From Methanomicrobiaceae archaeon (GTDB lineage Archaea > Halobacteriota > Methanomicrobia > Methanomicrobiales > Methanomicrobiaceae): 37,231 nt of DNA. Both the position numbers and the translations under genes were made by a program. The notes under the pieces are model-generated. The model was not told the DNA's origin, did not search any database, and worked only from the letters and a program-made list of their open reading frames with translations. Location: assembly GCA_016926855.1 (NCBI GenBank), contig JAFGNT010000029.1, positions 1-37,231 of the forward strand, given 5' to 3'. This document shows, piece by piece, positions 8,170 to 17,161 of the stretch. How positions within the stretch are numbered: the first letter of the stretch is position 1; each line of letters starts with the position of its first letter.

Positions 8170-9462
8170 ATGAATTCCTCCCGTAAACGGACCGTCCTGC
8201 TTGTCGCAACAGTACTGATAGGTTCGGTCCTTGTTCTCTTTGATGCACCTCTTGAACTCGTGCTTCTGGGCACCACCGCCGTTGGAATGCTGCTTCTGGT
8301 ACTGCTCGGTGGCCTGAGGAAGGAGGAAGAAGAGCAGCCGGCAGAAAAGCCGAAGGGTAAACCGGAAAAAGAGATAAAAAAAGACGGGATTTCGTTTTTG
8401 AACACGATCCGGCTCCCCGGTATCATCACCCGGCTCAGGGGCAGGAAGGCCCCGAAGAATGACACTGCCGGGGCCGGTACTCCGAAGAAGGCACCGGGCA
8501 GAAGTGCCCTGTTCAGTGGTCTTCGTGAAAAAATTGCCCAAACACCCGTTAAGGAATATTCCGGTCGTGTCGGAGGCGCTTTCATGAATGCTGTTGATGT
8601 CTTTACCTCGGTATTCCGGAAAAAACCGGTCGGGCCGGAGGATCTGGAGAAGATTGATAATATGCTTGACAGGACCGTAGCCGAACCTGTTTCGCAGGAT
8701 GATTTTCCCGGGTTTGACGATTTCGATCTGGATCTCGAGGACATGGATGAGGATAGTCCCGTGCACGTACCTGCGCAGGAGAATATGGAGCTCGATGAAC
8801 TGGATGCGCTGGCGGTGAACGACATTCTTGACGCAGCGGGAGAAAACCCCGACGAAGAACGTCAGGACGGCCTGTCGTTTGATTTTGATTCTGGGGTCGA
8901 AGATATGCTCGTCACTGCTGATGCGGAGCCGGTTTCGGTGGCTCCCGGTCTTGATGTCCCGGACACCGCGGACATGCCGCCGCTGCCTTCCGACAGTTCG
9001 GCGGGGGGGGAAGCCCGGATATCCCTTTCCGAAATGCCGGATATGGAGTCCCTCTCCCCGCTTTCTGATCTTGAAGGCGATTTTGGTGAACTCGATGGAA
9101 TCGAACTCGATGACATTGAGATAGAAGGGGAATTTGAGGCTGTGCAGGAGGAATCCATTTCCGCTCCGGCGGGTGTCCAGGACACGCCCCCAAAAAAGCC
9201 CGAACCGGTTGAGGAGCCGGTGGTTATTACGGAGGACGAAATCGGATCATTCGGAGCGTCTGACGGCAGTATGGGTTTCATGGATGAGCTCAAGTCGGAA
9301 ACAAAGACATATAAGTCCGCAGTCGATGAAAGCCTGCTCCGTGACCTGAAGGATGTTCCCGTCAATGCCGAGGAACTCGCCACGGATCTGGAAGGCGTGA
9401 ATGAGTATCTTAATAAGCAAGTGCAAACGGCACGCAAGCGGGTAAATATAGAGGATCGGTGA
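8170..9462 (+). CDS. Unrecognised two-helix acidic protein between arlJ and cheF
   Basis: This 430-aa protein has two adjacent hydrophobic segments (about residues 9-25 and 29-46: VLLVATVLIGSVLVLF, then LELVLLGTTAVGMLLLVLLG), so both ends are probably cytoplasmic. A Lys/Glu-rich stretch and a basic patch (to about residue 160) are followed by some 200 low-complexity, strongly acidic residues (DDFDLDLEDMDED and similar). The C-terminal 60 residues look ordered and are helix-prone: GFMDELKSETKTYKSAVDES, then EYLNKQVQTARKRVN. It has a good SD (GGGAG) and starts 1 bp after arlJ; cheF starts 7 bp after its stop. Position suggests a membrane-tethered adaptor between the motor and the chemotaxis proteins, but that is inference. 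I recognise no domain. Confidence 0.8.
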   Translation: MNSSRKRTVLLVATVLIGSVLVLFDAPLELVLLGTTAVGMLLLVLLGGLRKEEEEQPAEKPKGKPEKEIKKDGISFLNTIRLPGIITRLRGRKAPKNDTAGAGTPKKAPGRSALFSGLREKIAQTPVKEYSGRVGGAFMNAVDVFTSVFRKKPVGPEDLEKIDNMLDRTVAEPVSQDDFPGFDDFDLDLEDMDEDSPVHVPAQENMELDELDALAVNDILDAAGENPDEERQDGLSFDFDSGVEDMLVTADAEPVSVAPGLDVPDTADMPPLPSDSSAGGEARISLSEMPDMESLSPLSDLEGDFGELDGIELDDIEIEGEFEAVQEESISAPAGVQDTPPKKPEPVEEPVVITEDEIGSFGASDGSMGFMDELKSETKTYKSAVDESLLRDLKDVPVNAEELATDLEGVNEYLNKQVQTARKRVNIEDR

Positions 9463-9469
9463 CTGTTTC

Positions 9470-10279
9470 GTGAAAGAAGTACCGGCAAAAATTGAACACG
9501 ACGGATCATGGGCCACAACAAAGGTGGGGATCGGGGAGGACCGGATTGCTCTCCGTGATCCGATTAACCGGGAAATCACGTTGAAATCCATTGTCGATAT
9601 CGAGGAAAAGAAGAATGTCATGAGTATTGAGGTGTCGGGACCTGAAGGACAGACGTTCCGGATTGCTTCGGTACCCAAGGTGCTCGTCGCACTGAAGCGC
9701 CTGATCATTATGTCATGCCGGGCGTACCGGCTGAGTGCATATTTCATGTCACCGGCAATTCGCGGTGGCGTAATGGTAAAAAACTCCCCGTGGGAGAAGG
9801 GTGCGATTGCAGTACTGAAAACCGGTATATGGTTTGTGGGCCAGCAGAAACAGATCTGCATTCCGCTCATGGATGTTTCCGGAATCGAACGGACGAGCCG
9901 CGACGTGAACGGGAAGCCGATGGAAGTCGTAAAGATCGATCACGTCGAGCACGGTGAGGTCGTTACAAGCTTCGTTCTCTGTCCGCCGACGACACTTCAG
10001 GTGCTCTTCAACTTCCTCAAGGATGCAACAAAAGAGATGGATATGAGGGGGGACGAGATTGATCCCATCGGTGCACAGGTGGCGATGCTCGTCTACAGCG
10101 GCATGGATTCGACCGCAATCGAAAAGATGCTCGGCATCACCCCCGAAGAACTTGAAAAGACATACGACAGTCTCCTCAAACTCGGGATCGTCGGGGTTGT
10201 GCGGACACGCCGCGAAGTTCAACTAACGACGAAGGGTGCGCGATACGTCACCGATGCCGTTAAGCCACCGCAGCAATAG
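9470..10279 (+). CDS. cheF: Archaeal chemotaxis adaptor CheF
   Basis: Cytoplasmic adaptor unique to archaea (CheF-arch, formerly DUF439), 269 aa. In haloarchaea it binds phosphorylated CheY and passes the signal to the ArlCDE platform. The start is GTG 9470 with GGTGA (9458-9462) overlapping the previous stop. The N-terminal half is a beta-rich, PH-like domain (DPINREITLKSIVDIEEK), repeated in part (WEKGAIAVLKTGIWFV). The C-terminal 80 residues are a winged-helix-like module (AIEKMLGITPEELEKTYDSL). The 67-bp gap after it holds a separate promoter, so arl and che messages may be only partly linked. Confidence 0.85.
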   Translation: MKEVPAKIEHDGSWATTKVGIGEDRIALRDPINREITLKSIVDIEEKKNVMSIEVSGPEGQTFRIASVPKVLVALKRLIIMSCRAYRLSAYFMSPAIRGGVMVKNSPWEKGAIAVLKTGIWFVGQQKQICIPLMDVSGIERTSRDVNGKPMEVVKIDHVEHGEVVTSFVLCPPTTLQVLFNFLKDATKEMDMRGDEIDPIGAQVAMLVYSGMDSTAIEKMLGITPEELEKTYDSLLKLGIVGVVRTRREVQLTTKGARYVTDAVKPPQQ

Positions 10280-10348
10280 TGTATATCGATAGTGTTAATC
10301 ACTAACCTTTATCACTTATGATAACCAAATGGCTATATGATAAGCCAT
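10280..10348 (+). promoter_or_regulatory. cheY promoter with nested dyads
   Basis: CCTTTATCAC (about 10306-10315) is a plausible TATA element 35 nt before the cheY ATG. Three short dyads are packed here: GTTA/TAAC (10294-10306), TTATC/GATAA (10309-10324) and ATGGCT/AGCCAT (10329-10334 with 10343-10348). The last covers the start codon. No SD is evident. Confidence 0.45.
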
Positions 10349-10709
10349 GGGAAGGATAATGATTGTTGATGATACGATGTTCATGCGAACGCTGCTGAAG
10401 AATATCCTATTTTCCGGCGGGCATGATATTGTCGGCGAAGCTGAAAATGGTGAAGAGGCAATCGCCTTATACGCCAAACTGAAACCCGACCTCGTCACGA
10501 TGGATGTTGTCATGCCGAAACTGAACGGCATCGAGGCATTGAAGTCCATCAAGGGAACCAATCCGGAAGCGAAGGTCATCATGTGCACTGCCGTCGGGCA
10601 GGAGCAGATGGTTAAACTTGCGATTAAAACCGGCGCGAAGGGATATATTGTCAAACCCTTTCAGGCACCCAAGGTTCTTGAAGAAGTAAAAAACGTTCTA
10701 TCGGATTGA
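10347..10709 (+). CDS. cheY: Chemotaxis response regulator CheY
   Basis: Single-domain receiver of 120 aa. CheA phosphorylates it, and it signals through CheF to the archaellum motor to control switching. All receiver residues are present: acidic pair D8/D9, phospho-acceptor D53, T81 and K103 followed by PF. There is no output domain. The start at ATG 10347 agrees with the receiver N-terminus (GRIMIVDD). The gene is 4 bp before cheB. A small dyad overlaps its start codon. Confidence 0.95.
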   Translation: MGRIMIVDDTMFMRTLLKNILFSGGHDIVGEAENGEEAIALYAKLKPDLVTMDVVMPKLNGIEALKSIKGTNPEAKVIMCTAVGQEQMVKLAIKTGAKGYIVKPFQAPKVLEEVKNVLSD

Positions 10710-10713
10710 AACC

Positions 10714-11748
10714 ATGATTCGCGTCCTCATCGTAGATGACTCTGTCTTTATGCGGAGTATCCTTTCCGATATACTCGGCAGCGATCCCTCTGTCTGTGTG
10801 GTCGGTTGTGCAACCGACGGCATCGAGGCACTTGAAAAGATCTGCAAACTCACTCCGGACGTGATAACGCTTGATATCCAGATGCCGCGGATGGACGGTC
10901 TGGAGACACTTGAAAAGATGAAAAAACTGCCCCATCCTCCCCGGGTGCTGATACTTTCGACCCTTTCCGGCAAAGATGCGGAAATGACGACTAAGGCGTT
11001 GAAGCTCGGTGCCACGGATTTCATGCTCAAACCCCGGAATCTCAGTAAAGTGCGCGAGATCCAGAGGGAACTCATTGAAAAAATTAAACGGGTGGTCGAG
11101 ATACCCGAGGTGTCGTCGAAACCCGCACGGGAAAACGTTCTCGCCAACCGGATCGTCGTAATCGGATCATCGGCCGGCGGGCCTCCGATGCTCGATACAC
11201 TTGTATCACAGTTGCCTCCCGATTTATCTGCGGCTTTTATCATTACCCAGCATATGCCGGAGGGTTTCACCGCCGCACTTGCCCAGCGTCTTAACAGGAT
11301 CTCACAGATGCCGGTGAAGGAAGCAGAAAACGGGGATGTTCTCTATGCGGGAAGAATCCTTGTATCGAAGGGAGGGTACCATTCGATTGTCAGCGGAACG
11401 CTCGACAAGGATGGAAAGCGGGGGGGCCGCATCACCCTCTCAAAATCACCTCCCATGTATGCAGTTCGTCCGGCGGTAAACCATACGTTCACCTCTGCGG
11501 CACAAGCATTTGGCAGTGCAACTGTCTCCGTTATTCTCAGCGGTATGGGCAGTGACGGAGGCGAAGGAAGCCTGGCTGTGAAGAATGTCGGGGGCAGGAC
11601 GATGGTGGTGGCCGAAGAGGACTGCCTTGTTTACGGCATGGCCCGCTCGGCGCTCGAACGGGAGTGCGTGGACAAGGTAGTCCCGTTCAAACGACTGCCG
11701 CACGAAATAAAAAAATCGGTTCGCGATCTGGAGGAGAAAGATGTCTGA
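10714..11748 (+). CDS. cheB: Protein-glutamate methylesterase CheB
   Basis: Two-domain chemotaxis adaptation enzyme of 344 aa that removes methyl groups from (or deamidates) receptor glutamates. The N-terminal receiver has D8/D9 and phospho-site D54. The C-terminal esterase domain has the nucleophile in GSSAGG (S153), the catalytic His in ITQHMPEGF and the Asp in SGMGSDGG. Length and domain order are typical. The 3' end overlaps cheA by 8 bp, with the cheA SD (GAGGAG, 11731-11736) inside cheB, so translation is coupled. The partner methyltransferase CheR is not in the window. Confidence 0.95.
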   Translation: MIRVLIVDDSVFMRSILSDILGSDPSVCVVGCATDGIEALEKICKLTPDVITLDIQMPRMDGLETLEKMKKLPHPPRVLILSTLSGKDAEMTTKALKLGATDFMLKPRNLSKVREIQRELIEKIKRVVEIPEVSSKPARENVLANRIVVIGSSAGGPPMLDTLVSQLPPDLSAAFIITQHMPEGFTAALAQRLNRISQMPVKEAENGDVLYAGRILVSKGGYHSIVSGTLDKDGKRGGRITLSKSPPMYAVRPAVNHTFTSAAQAFGSATVSVILSGMGSDGGEGSLAVKNVGGRTMVVAEEDCLVYGMARSALERECVDKVVPFKRLPHEIKKSVRDLEEKDV

Positions 11749-13690
11749 CGATGATGGATACCGAAAACTTTTTGTGGCCGAATCCCGTGAAAATCACGAA
11801 AATGTAGTACGAAATCTCCTGGTCCTTGAGGAAGGATCGGACGATGAGGCAATAGCCGAAATTTTCCGGTCTGCCCATACGCTCAAGGGAATGTCCGCCT
11901 CGATGGGTTTCCATGAGATGGAGCACCTCTGCCATTCGATGGAGGATGTCTTTGATCTGATACGAAACGGCCACACTGCGGTCGAGCAGGATCTGATAGA
12001 TGTGCTGCTCGCAGGCACCGATGTTATCGAGGAAATGCTTGATGACATTGAGGGTGGCGGGGACTGTTCATCGATATCGTCCAGCCATCTTGTGGCGGAC
12101 CTTGAAAAGTATGCCTCGGAAACCACCGAAGAATCGGCTGAAGTATCCGACGCGTCTGAATCCTGTGAATCAGCACCTGACTCCTTTAAACTGACAATTA
12201 CAGTAGATAAAACCTGTGCGATGAAGGACATCCGGGCACTCCTTGTGCTCCAGAATCTCGAATCGCTCGGCACGATTGTCTCCAGCACGCCGACAAAAGA
12301 GGACCTTGAAGACGGTACAGTGCCGTTTTCCGGCGAGATGGAAGTGGAATTCGTTAGTGATGCGGGTATGGATGCCGTCAGGTCCGCCGCCCTGGGAACC
12401 GAAATCGCCAGCGTATGCTTTGCAGGTGAGGTACAGCCTGAGCCGGATGAACCTGATACTCCGGCCGAATCGGACACCGTGTCCGTGAAATCCTCGGGAT
12501 TGTCCCCGGCAGCCACCGTAACAAAGGTGGAAAGAACGGAAAAATCAGAAAAAGTCCGGGAAGTCAAGAATCTCCGTGTCGATATCACTCGCCTGGACCA
12601 GATGATGAATCTCGTTGAGGATCTCGTCATCAACGGAGGCCGCCTCAAACAGATTGCAGGAATGTACAAGATCAAGGAAATGGACGAATCGCTCAGCATG
12701 GTGAGCCGTTCTGTCTCGGATCTCCAGAACCTCATGATGAATATCCGCATGATCCCATTAAACCAGATCTTTAACCGTTTCCCCCGTGTTGTCCGCGATG
12801 TTGCCCATCACGATGGAAAGGAAGTCGAATTTACGATGCTCGGGGGAGATACCGAACTGGACCGCAGTGTCATGGACGGGCTCTCCGATCCCCTCCTCCA
12901 CCTGATACGAAACGGCGTGAACCATGGTCTTGAAACTCCGGATGAACGGGAAGCGTCAGGGAAACCCCGAAAAGGCACGCTGACACTTTCCGCATGGCGC
13001 GAACAGGGAAATGTTATTATCGAACTCTCCGAGGACGGGAAAGGCATCAATCGTAACCAGATCCTGAAGAAAGCGATCGAACGCGGACTTGTACAGGAAG
13101 AAGGAGCGGCCACTCTCACGGATCAGGAGGTTATCGATTTCCTCTTCCAGCCCGGTTTTTCCACGGCCGAGGAGATCACCGACATAAGCGGACGCGGTGT
13201 GGGTCTCGATGTGGTAAAGAGCACCATCGAATCACTCAATGGGTCAATCAAGGTGCAGACCGAGCTGGGAAAGGGATCCCGGTTTACCCTGACCCTCCCC
13301 CCGACCATGGCAATCGTGGATGTGATGATGGTGCGGATCAACGATCGGCGCTGTGCGATTCCCATCAATGGCGTCGTAGAGGTCGCAAAGGCCAACCTCG
13401 ACAATATCCACAAGGTCGGCACAAGCGAAGTGATCATGCTCCGCGACGAAGTGCTCCAGATTTTCCGTCTCAATGAGATGTTCGGTGAACGGCCGGTGAG
13501 TGAAATCATGGTCGTCGTGCTGTATAAGGGGAACAAATGCTGCATTCCCGTCGATGTCGTCGAAGGGCAGCAGGAAGTCGTTGTCAAGCCTGTCAGCAGC
13601 GTGATTGGCAATTGCCGGGGAGTCGGGGGAATCACTATCCCGGGTGACGGTGCTGTTGTGCCGGTTCTTGATGTGAATACAATGGTTTAG
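11741..13690 (+). CDS. cheA: Chemotaxis histidine kinase CheA
   Basis: Class II histidine kinase of 649 aa that autophosphorylates under receptor control and feeds CheY and CheB. The HPt domain is at residues 1-105 with phospho-His H46 (RSAHTLKGM). A P2-like CheY-binding domain follows at about 165-225, then an acidic linker. The dimerisation segment starts near 280 (LDQMMNLVEDLVINGGRLKQ). The ATPase domain has the N box (RNGVNHG, about 390), the G1 box (EDGKGI) and the G2 box (GRGVGLDVV). A CheW-like regulatory domain covers about residues 510-649. All catalytic boxes are intact. It is followed 10 bp later by cheC. Confidence 0.96.
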   Translation: MSDDDGYRKLFVAESRENHENVVRNLLVLEEGSDDEAIAEIFRSAHTLKGMSASMGFHEMEHLCHSMEDVFDLIRNGHTAVEQDLIDVLLAGTDVIEEMLDDIEGGGDCSSISSSHLVADLEKYASETTEESAEVSDASESCESAPDSFKLTITVDKTCAMKDIRALLVLQNLESLGTIVSSTPTKEDLEDGTVPFSGEMEVEFVSDAGMDAVRSAALGTEIASVCFAGEVQPEPDEPDTPAESDTVSVKSSGLSPAATVTKVERTEKSEKVREVKNLRVDITRLDQMMNLVEDLVINGGRLKQIAGMYKIKEMDESLSMVSRSVSDLQNLMMNIRMIPLNQIFNRFPRVVRDVAHHDGKEVEFTMLGGDTELDRSVMDGLSDPLLHLIRNGVNHGLETPDEREASGKPRKGTLTLSAWREQGNVIIELSEDGKGINRNQILKKAIERGLVQEEGAATLTDQEVIDFLFQPGFSTAEEITDISGRGVGLDVVKSTIESLNGSIKVQTELGKGSRFTLTLPPTMAIVDVMMVRINDRRCAIPINGVVEVAKANLDNIHKVGTSEVIMLRDEVLQIFRLNEMFGERPVSEIMVVVLYKGNKCCIPVDVVEGQQEVVVKPVSSVIGNCRGVGGITIPGDGAVVPVLDVNTMV

Positions 13691-13700
13691 AGAGATTGAT

Positions 13701-14315
13701 ATGAAACTTAACGAACACCAGCTTGATGCGTTGCGAGAGCTTGGTAATATCGGCGCTTCCCATGCGGCGGCGTCTTTATCGATGATGCTCGGCAGCGCTG
13801 TGGATATGACTGTACCGGAAGTCGAAATCGTGGATATCGCCGGCCTGACCCGCGTTGTCCGGGACGAGATATCTGCTTTCGTAATCTTCGAGATACAGGG
13901 AGAAATCGCACCCGGAGGATACCTCGGGCTCTTCATCCCGAAAACTTCGGCTATCAGGCTGACGAATACCATGCTCGGCATGACGGATACAGATCGCGAG
14001 ATTAATGAGATGGACGAGAGCGCCCTCCTTGAAGTCGGGAATATCATGATGTCCCAGTTTCTTGATGCGACGGCGACCCTGCTCAACATCGTGATGCTGC
14101 CGTCGCCGCCTGACGTAGCCATCGATATGGCGCATGCAATGCTGCAGAGTGTGATTGCCGAGATTTCCGGTGATATTAACTCGGTCATTCTCTTCAGTAC
14201 CGAACTGGTGTGCCAGGAACACGAAGTAACCGGGTCAATTCTTTTGATGCCCCGTCCGCCCATGCTGACTGATCTGCTCACACTCCTCGATAAAGTCATG
14301 AACGGCTCAGCGTAA
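13701..14315 (+). CDS. cheC: CheY-P phosphatase CheC
   Basis: Cytoplasmic CheC/CheX-fold phosphatase of 204 aa that resets phosphorylated CheY. Both pseudo-symmetric active sites keep the E-x-x-N signature: LDALRELGNIGASHA (residues 8-22) and SALLEVGNIMMSQ (about residue 110). The protein is therefore predicted to be active rather than a scaffold. CheC normally binds CheD, whose gene begins at the very next base after the cheC stop. This fits the CheC/CheD/CheY feedback adaptation system known in Bacillus and Thermotoga. Confidence 0.93.
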   Translation: MKLNEHQLDALRELGNIGASHAAASLSMMLGSAVDMTVPEVEIVDIAGLTRVVRDEISAFVIFEIQGEIAPGGYLGLFIPKTSAIRLTNTMLGMTDTDREINEMDESALLEVGNIMMSQFLDATATLLNIVMLPSPPDVAIDMAHAMLQSVIAEISGDINSVILFSTELVCQEHEVTGSILLMPRPPMLTDLLTLLDKVMNGSA

Positions 14316-14819
14316 GTGGGTGGTAGTATTTCTGAGTGCGATTCCCTTCAACCAAAGATAAAAAATGTCGGAATCGGCGAATTCCATACGGGCAGTCTGC
14401 CAATGACATCTATCGGGCTTGGTTCGTGCGTTGCTGTTATGATTTTTGACAAAAAGCGCGGAATCGGGACGATGGCTCATGTCATGCTCCCGGACAACGG
14501 CGGAAAATGCGACCGGCCGGGAAAGTATGCCAATACTGCAATCCCGATACTGATCACTGAACTTATCCAGGCAGGATGTACGAAGCGCTCTCTTGAGGCA
14601 AAAATCGCCGGAGGAGCGAGCATGTTTAAAAGTTTCAGGGGCAATCTCAACATCGGGGACCGGAATGTCGAGGCTTTGAAAAAGATCCTCGAAAAACATT
14701 CTATTCCGATTGTCGGCGAGGATGTCGGGGGAACGTCCGGACGGTCAGTTTATTATTTTCCTCTGGAAAAGGGGAGGGCAAGCGTAAAACGGGCTGATGG
14801 AACGTGTACCGATTTCTGA
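14316..14819 (+). CDS. cheD: Receptor glutamine deamidase CheD
   Basis: Chemoreceptor glutamine deamidase of 167 aa that also stimulates CheC. The nucleophile is in GLGSCVAV (C38), with the His partner in TMAHVMLP (H55). The start is taken as GTG 14316, abutting the cheC stop; the homologous part begins near IKNVGIGEF (residue 15), so no later start is possible. A clear SD is missing, which suggests translational coupling to cheC. The last 16 bases overlap the next gene. Confidence 0.92.
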   Translation: MGGSISECDSLQPKIKNVGIGEFHTGSLPMTSIGLGSCVAVMIFDKKRGIGTMAHVMLPDNGGKCDRPGKYANTAIPILITELIQAGCTKRSLEAKIAGGASMFKSFRGNLNIGDRNVEALKKILEKHSIPIVGEDVGGTSGRSVYYFPLEKGRASVKRADGTCTDF

Positions 14820-15943
14820 TCGTAGTGCTTGCGGGAACACTCATTCTCGCAACTCCTGCCTGTGCAGGGCTTGTCCTTTTTGTGCCGGGATCTGATTCCG
14901 TCTCCACTACATCAATCAGGGATATGGCCGACGGCCCGGACGATCGGGTCATTTTTGCAACCGATAATGCACGATCCGAATATAACGGCACATGGTCCAT
15001 TCATCACTGGCAGTTCGGCGATATCGGATTAAGCCCGATGAGTGACTTTGTCACCGCAGTTGAGTGCGATTCCGATGGAAATCTCTGGATTGGCTACCCC
15101 TGCGGGCTGCAGGTATACGATGACGGTTCCTATACGACTATCCGCGACCAGCAGCTCCTGAAAAACCTCGCTATCAACGACCTTCAGGCACGCGGGGACG
15201 AAATGTGGGTGGCAACAGGCAACGCCGGGATTCACCGGTATTCCGGGGGCACGTGGACATGGTTCAAACCGCATGCTCCGGGCAGTCCCGGGTGCTATAC
15301 TGTGAAGGATATGGCAGTGGACTATGATACCGGACGGTTGTACGCCGCATCGGAAAACGATGGGATCTGGGTGCTTGACGAGTCAGAGGGATCGACGGAA
15401 TTTTATGAGCTGTTCGATCACGGACAGAGAATTACCGGCATTCACGGCATCGGGAGTGATGTATGCGGCGGCGTATTTTTCTACAACCGGACGCATCTCT
15501 TCCTTTACCGGGAAGGGAGTGACGTGGAGATCCTGGTTTCGATTGCCGAAGCACCCCTCGGCAGCAACGAGATTAACGATGCGGATCAGACGAGCCGGGG
15601 GATGTACGTGATCGCCACGGATGGCGGGATTTCAGGCTGGCAGGACGGGTCATTTATCCTGCATCTGGACAGGACGGACGGGATCGGAACGAACCTGGTA
15701 AAATTTATTGCCGTTGATTCCGCCGATCGGATCTGGTTTGCAAATCCCTTTTACCATGTCGGGTATTACCGGGAGGATCGCTCTGCACCTCTGATTCCCA
15801 TAAAGCCGGCGGATACTCCCGAAGTGGCTGCAAACCTGTCGGAAGAGCCCGGCAGCACCGTCGAAACGGACGACCTCCCGGTCATCGAGCGGATTATCGA
15901 AATAATCAGGGGGATACTGGGCCCGATGATTCCTGAAGCTTGA
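14804..15943 (+). CDS. Exported beta-propeller protein
   Basis: The 379-aa product begins with a signal peptide (hydrophobic residues 4-17, then TPACAG). The body contains short repeats of the two-component-regulator propeller type: DGNLWIGYPCGLQVYDDG, GDEMWVATGNAGIHRYSGG and GRLYAASENDGIWVLDE, each with a D-x-x-x-L/M-W-x-G/A core. These form blades of a beta-propeller and usually bind ligands or proteins outside the cell. A Pro/Glu-rich linker and an amphipathic tail (ERIIEIIRGILG) close it. The GTG start overlaps cheD by 16 bp, so it is probably the last gene of the che operon. Its role is unknown; sensing or cell-surface anchoring are possible. Its 3' end overlaps the convergent gene by 38 bp. 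Confidence 0.75.
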   Translation: MYRFLIVVLAGTLILATPACAGLVLFVPGSDSVSTTSIRDMADGPDDRVIFATDNARSEYNGTWSIHHWQFGDIGLSPMSDFVTAVECDSDGNLWIGYPCGLQVYDDGSYTTIRDQQLLKNLAINDLQARGDEMWVATGNAGIHRYSGGTWTWFKPHAPGSPGCYTVKDMAVDYDTGRLYAASENDGIWVLDESEGSTEFYELFDHGQRITGIHGIGSDVCGGVFFYNRTHLFLYREGSDVEILVSIAEAPLGSNEINDADQTSRGMYVIATDGGISGWQDGSFILHLDRTDGIGTNLVKFIAVDSADRIWFANPFYHVGYYREDRSAPLIPIKPADTPEVAANLSEEPGSTVETDDLPVIERIIEIIRGILGPMIPEA

Positions 15944-17120
15944 GCACCTGAAACGCATACGCCTCAAATGAGTCAAAAAATACCATTTTTGCCCGTTTTA
16001 CGCGCCCTTCGTCCCCGGACTGTGCCTCGTTAAGCACATACTCTATCATGGAGAGATAGTATTTCAAAGACACAAACCGCCGTTTCATCTCGGCAAGCGT
16101 GGCCTGTGCCGTCGGCATGTCCTTTGTCAGGAAGGCAAACGCGAAATCGAAGAAATAGATGAGGTGATTGGGCATGCCCGCCGTTATAGCCTTCTCCCGG
16201 TATTGCCTGTATGATGTCGGGCTTCCCGAGAGAAGGGCGAGTTTGATGCCGTAATACAACGGTTCGCTGCTGTCCGGATACTGCTGCATCATCTGCTTCA
16301 CTACACCGGCGGTTCCGGCACCATCCTTTCTTTCGAGGCGCATCTGGTACAGTTCGCGAAGAAAGAACATATCGTTAAAAAACCGTTCGCCCCCGATTTT
16401 CAGCAGTCTCTCACGCATTTCTTCATTCTGGTCCTTTTTTGCTTTTTCAAGACCAATCCTGATGAACCACGGCTCGTTCGGGAACCATTCGAACGCAAAG
16501 CCGAGAATGGCCCAGCAGGCCTGTTCGAGAAACTCATTATCCGCAAATTGCAGCTGGCGGAGGCGGTTTATGGGCGGTTTTGTCCTGAGCATTTCAAGCA
16601 TCTGTTCCCGTGCGACGAGTTCCATCTCGCTCGGCCGGGTTTTTGTGCTGCCCGGTAGAGGCGGGTTCTCCTTTGACGAGAGCCTCATGTAGCAATATGC
16701 AATATAGAGCCCGATCTGCGCATCGTGTTTTGCATAAGGGCGGAGGTACTGGATCGCATCGGTAAAGTTGCCGACGCACATGAGTTTCAGTCCGGCGAGA
16801 ATATCCAGCGTTCCTTTTCCCCTGCCGTTCCGCTTGAACCGCAAGGCGTTTTTAACGATCTGCTCTATCACTCCGATCGAGGTGCTCTTTGGGCTGGCTT
16901 CCATGATGTGGTATGCAACCGCATCGATGAACTCATCGTGCAGGGAGTTGTCCATATCAGGAAACGACCGCTCCAGCTGGGCGATGACATGTCCGAAAAA
17001 GACCGGAAGATTGGCATCGACCTTTCGCGAATTGTGATCGATATAGGAAAAAAAATCCTTCTTTAAGGATTCAATTTTTTCCTGAGAGATTATCCGGGGA
17101 ATCGGTTCGGACCGGGACAT
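15906..17120 (-). CDS. TPR-like helical repeat protein, unknown role
   Basis: A cytoplasmic protein of 404 aa without signal peptide or membrane segments. From about residue 100 it is all-helical with TPR-like spacing of small and aromatic residues: MCVGNFTDAIQYLRPYAK, then AQIGLYIAYCYMRLSS, CWAILGFAFEWFPNEPW and PLYYGIKLALLSG. Such repeats mediate protein binding; no partner is evident. ATG 17120 is preceded by a TATA-like TTAAAAGTA at about 17152-17160. It lies just downstream of ABCE1 on the same strand (41 bp gap) but seems to have its own promoter. No enzymatic motif was seen. Confidence 0.7.
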   Translation of the reverse strand: MSRSEPIPRIISQEKIESLKKDFFSYIDHNSRKVDANLPVFFGHVIAQLERSFPDMDNSLHDEFIDAVAYHIMEASPKSTSIGVIEQIVKNALRFKRNGRGKGTLDILAGLKLMCVGNFTDAIQYLRPYAKHDAQIGLYIAYCYMRLSSKENPPLPGSTKTRPSEMELVAREQMLEMLRTKPPINRLRQLQFADNEFLEQACWAILGFAFEWFPNEPWFIRIGLEKAKKDQNEEMRERLLKIGGERFFNDMFFLRELYQMRLERKDGAGTAGVVKQMMQQYPDSSEPLYYGIKLALLSGSPTSYRQYREKAITAGMPNHLIYFFDFAFAFLTKDMPTAQATLAEMKRRFVSLKYYLSMIEYVLNEAQSGDEGRVKRAKMVFFDSFEAYAFQVLKLQESSGPVSP

Positions 17121-17161
17121 GACACACCCATTTCCAGATTAGAAATACGGGTGGGGTACTT

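Noticed and set aside
11794-12750. 318-codon Ser-rich frame opposite cheA
   Set aside because: Ser/Arg-rich low-complexity translation is typical of the complement of GA-rich coding DNA; cheA is certain.
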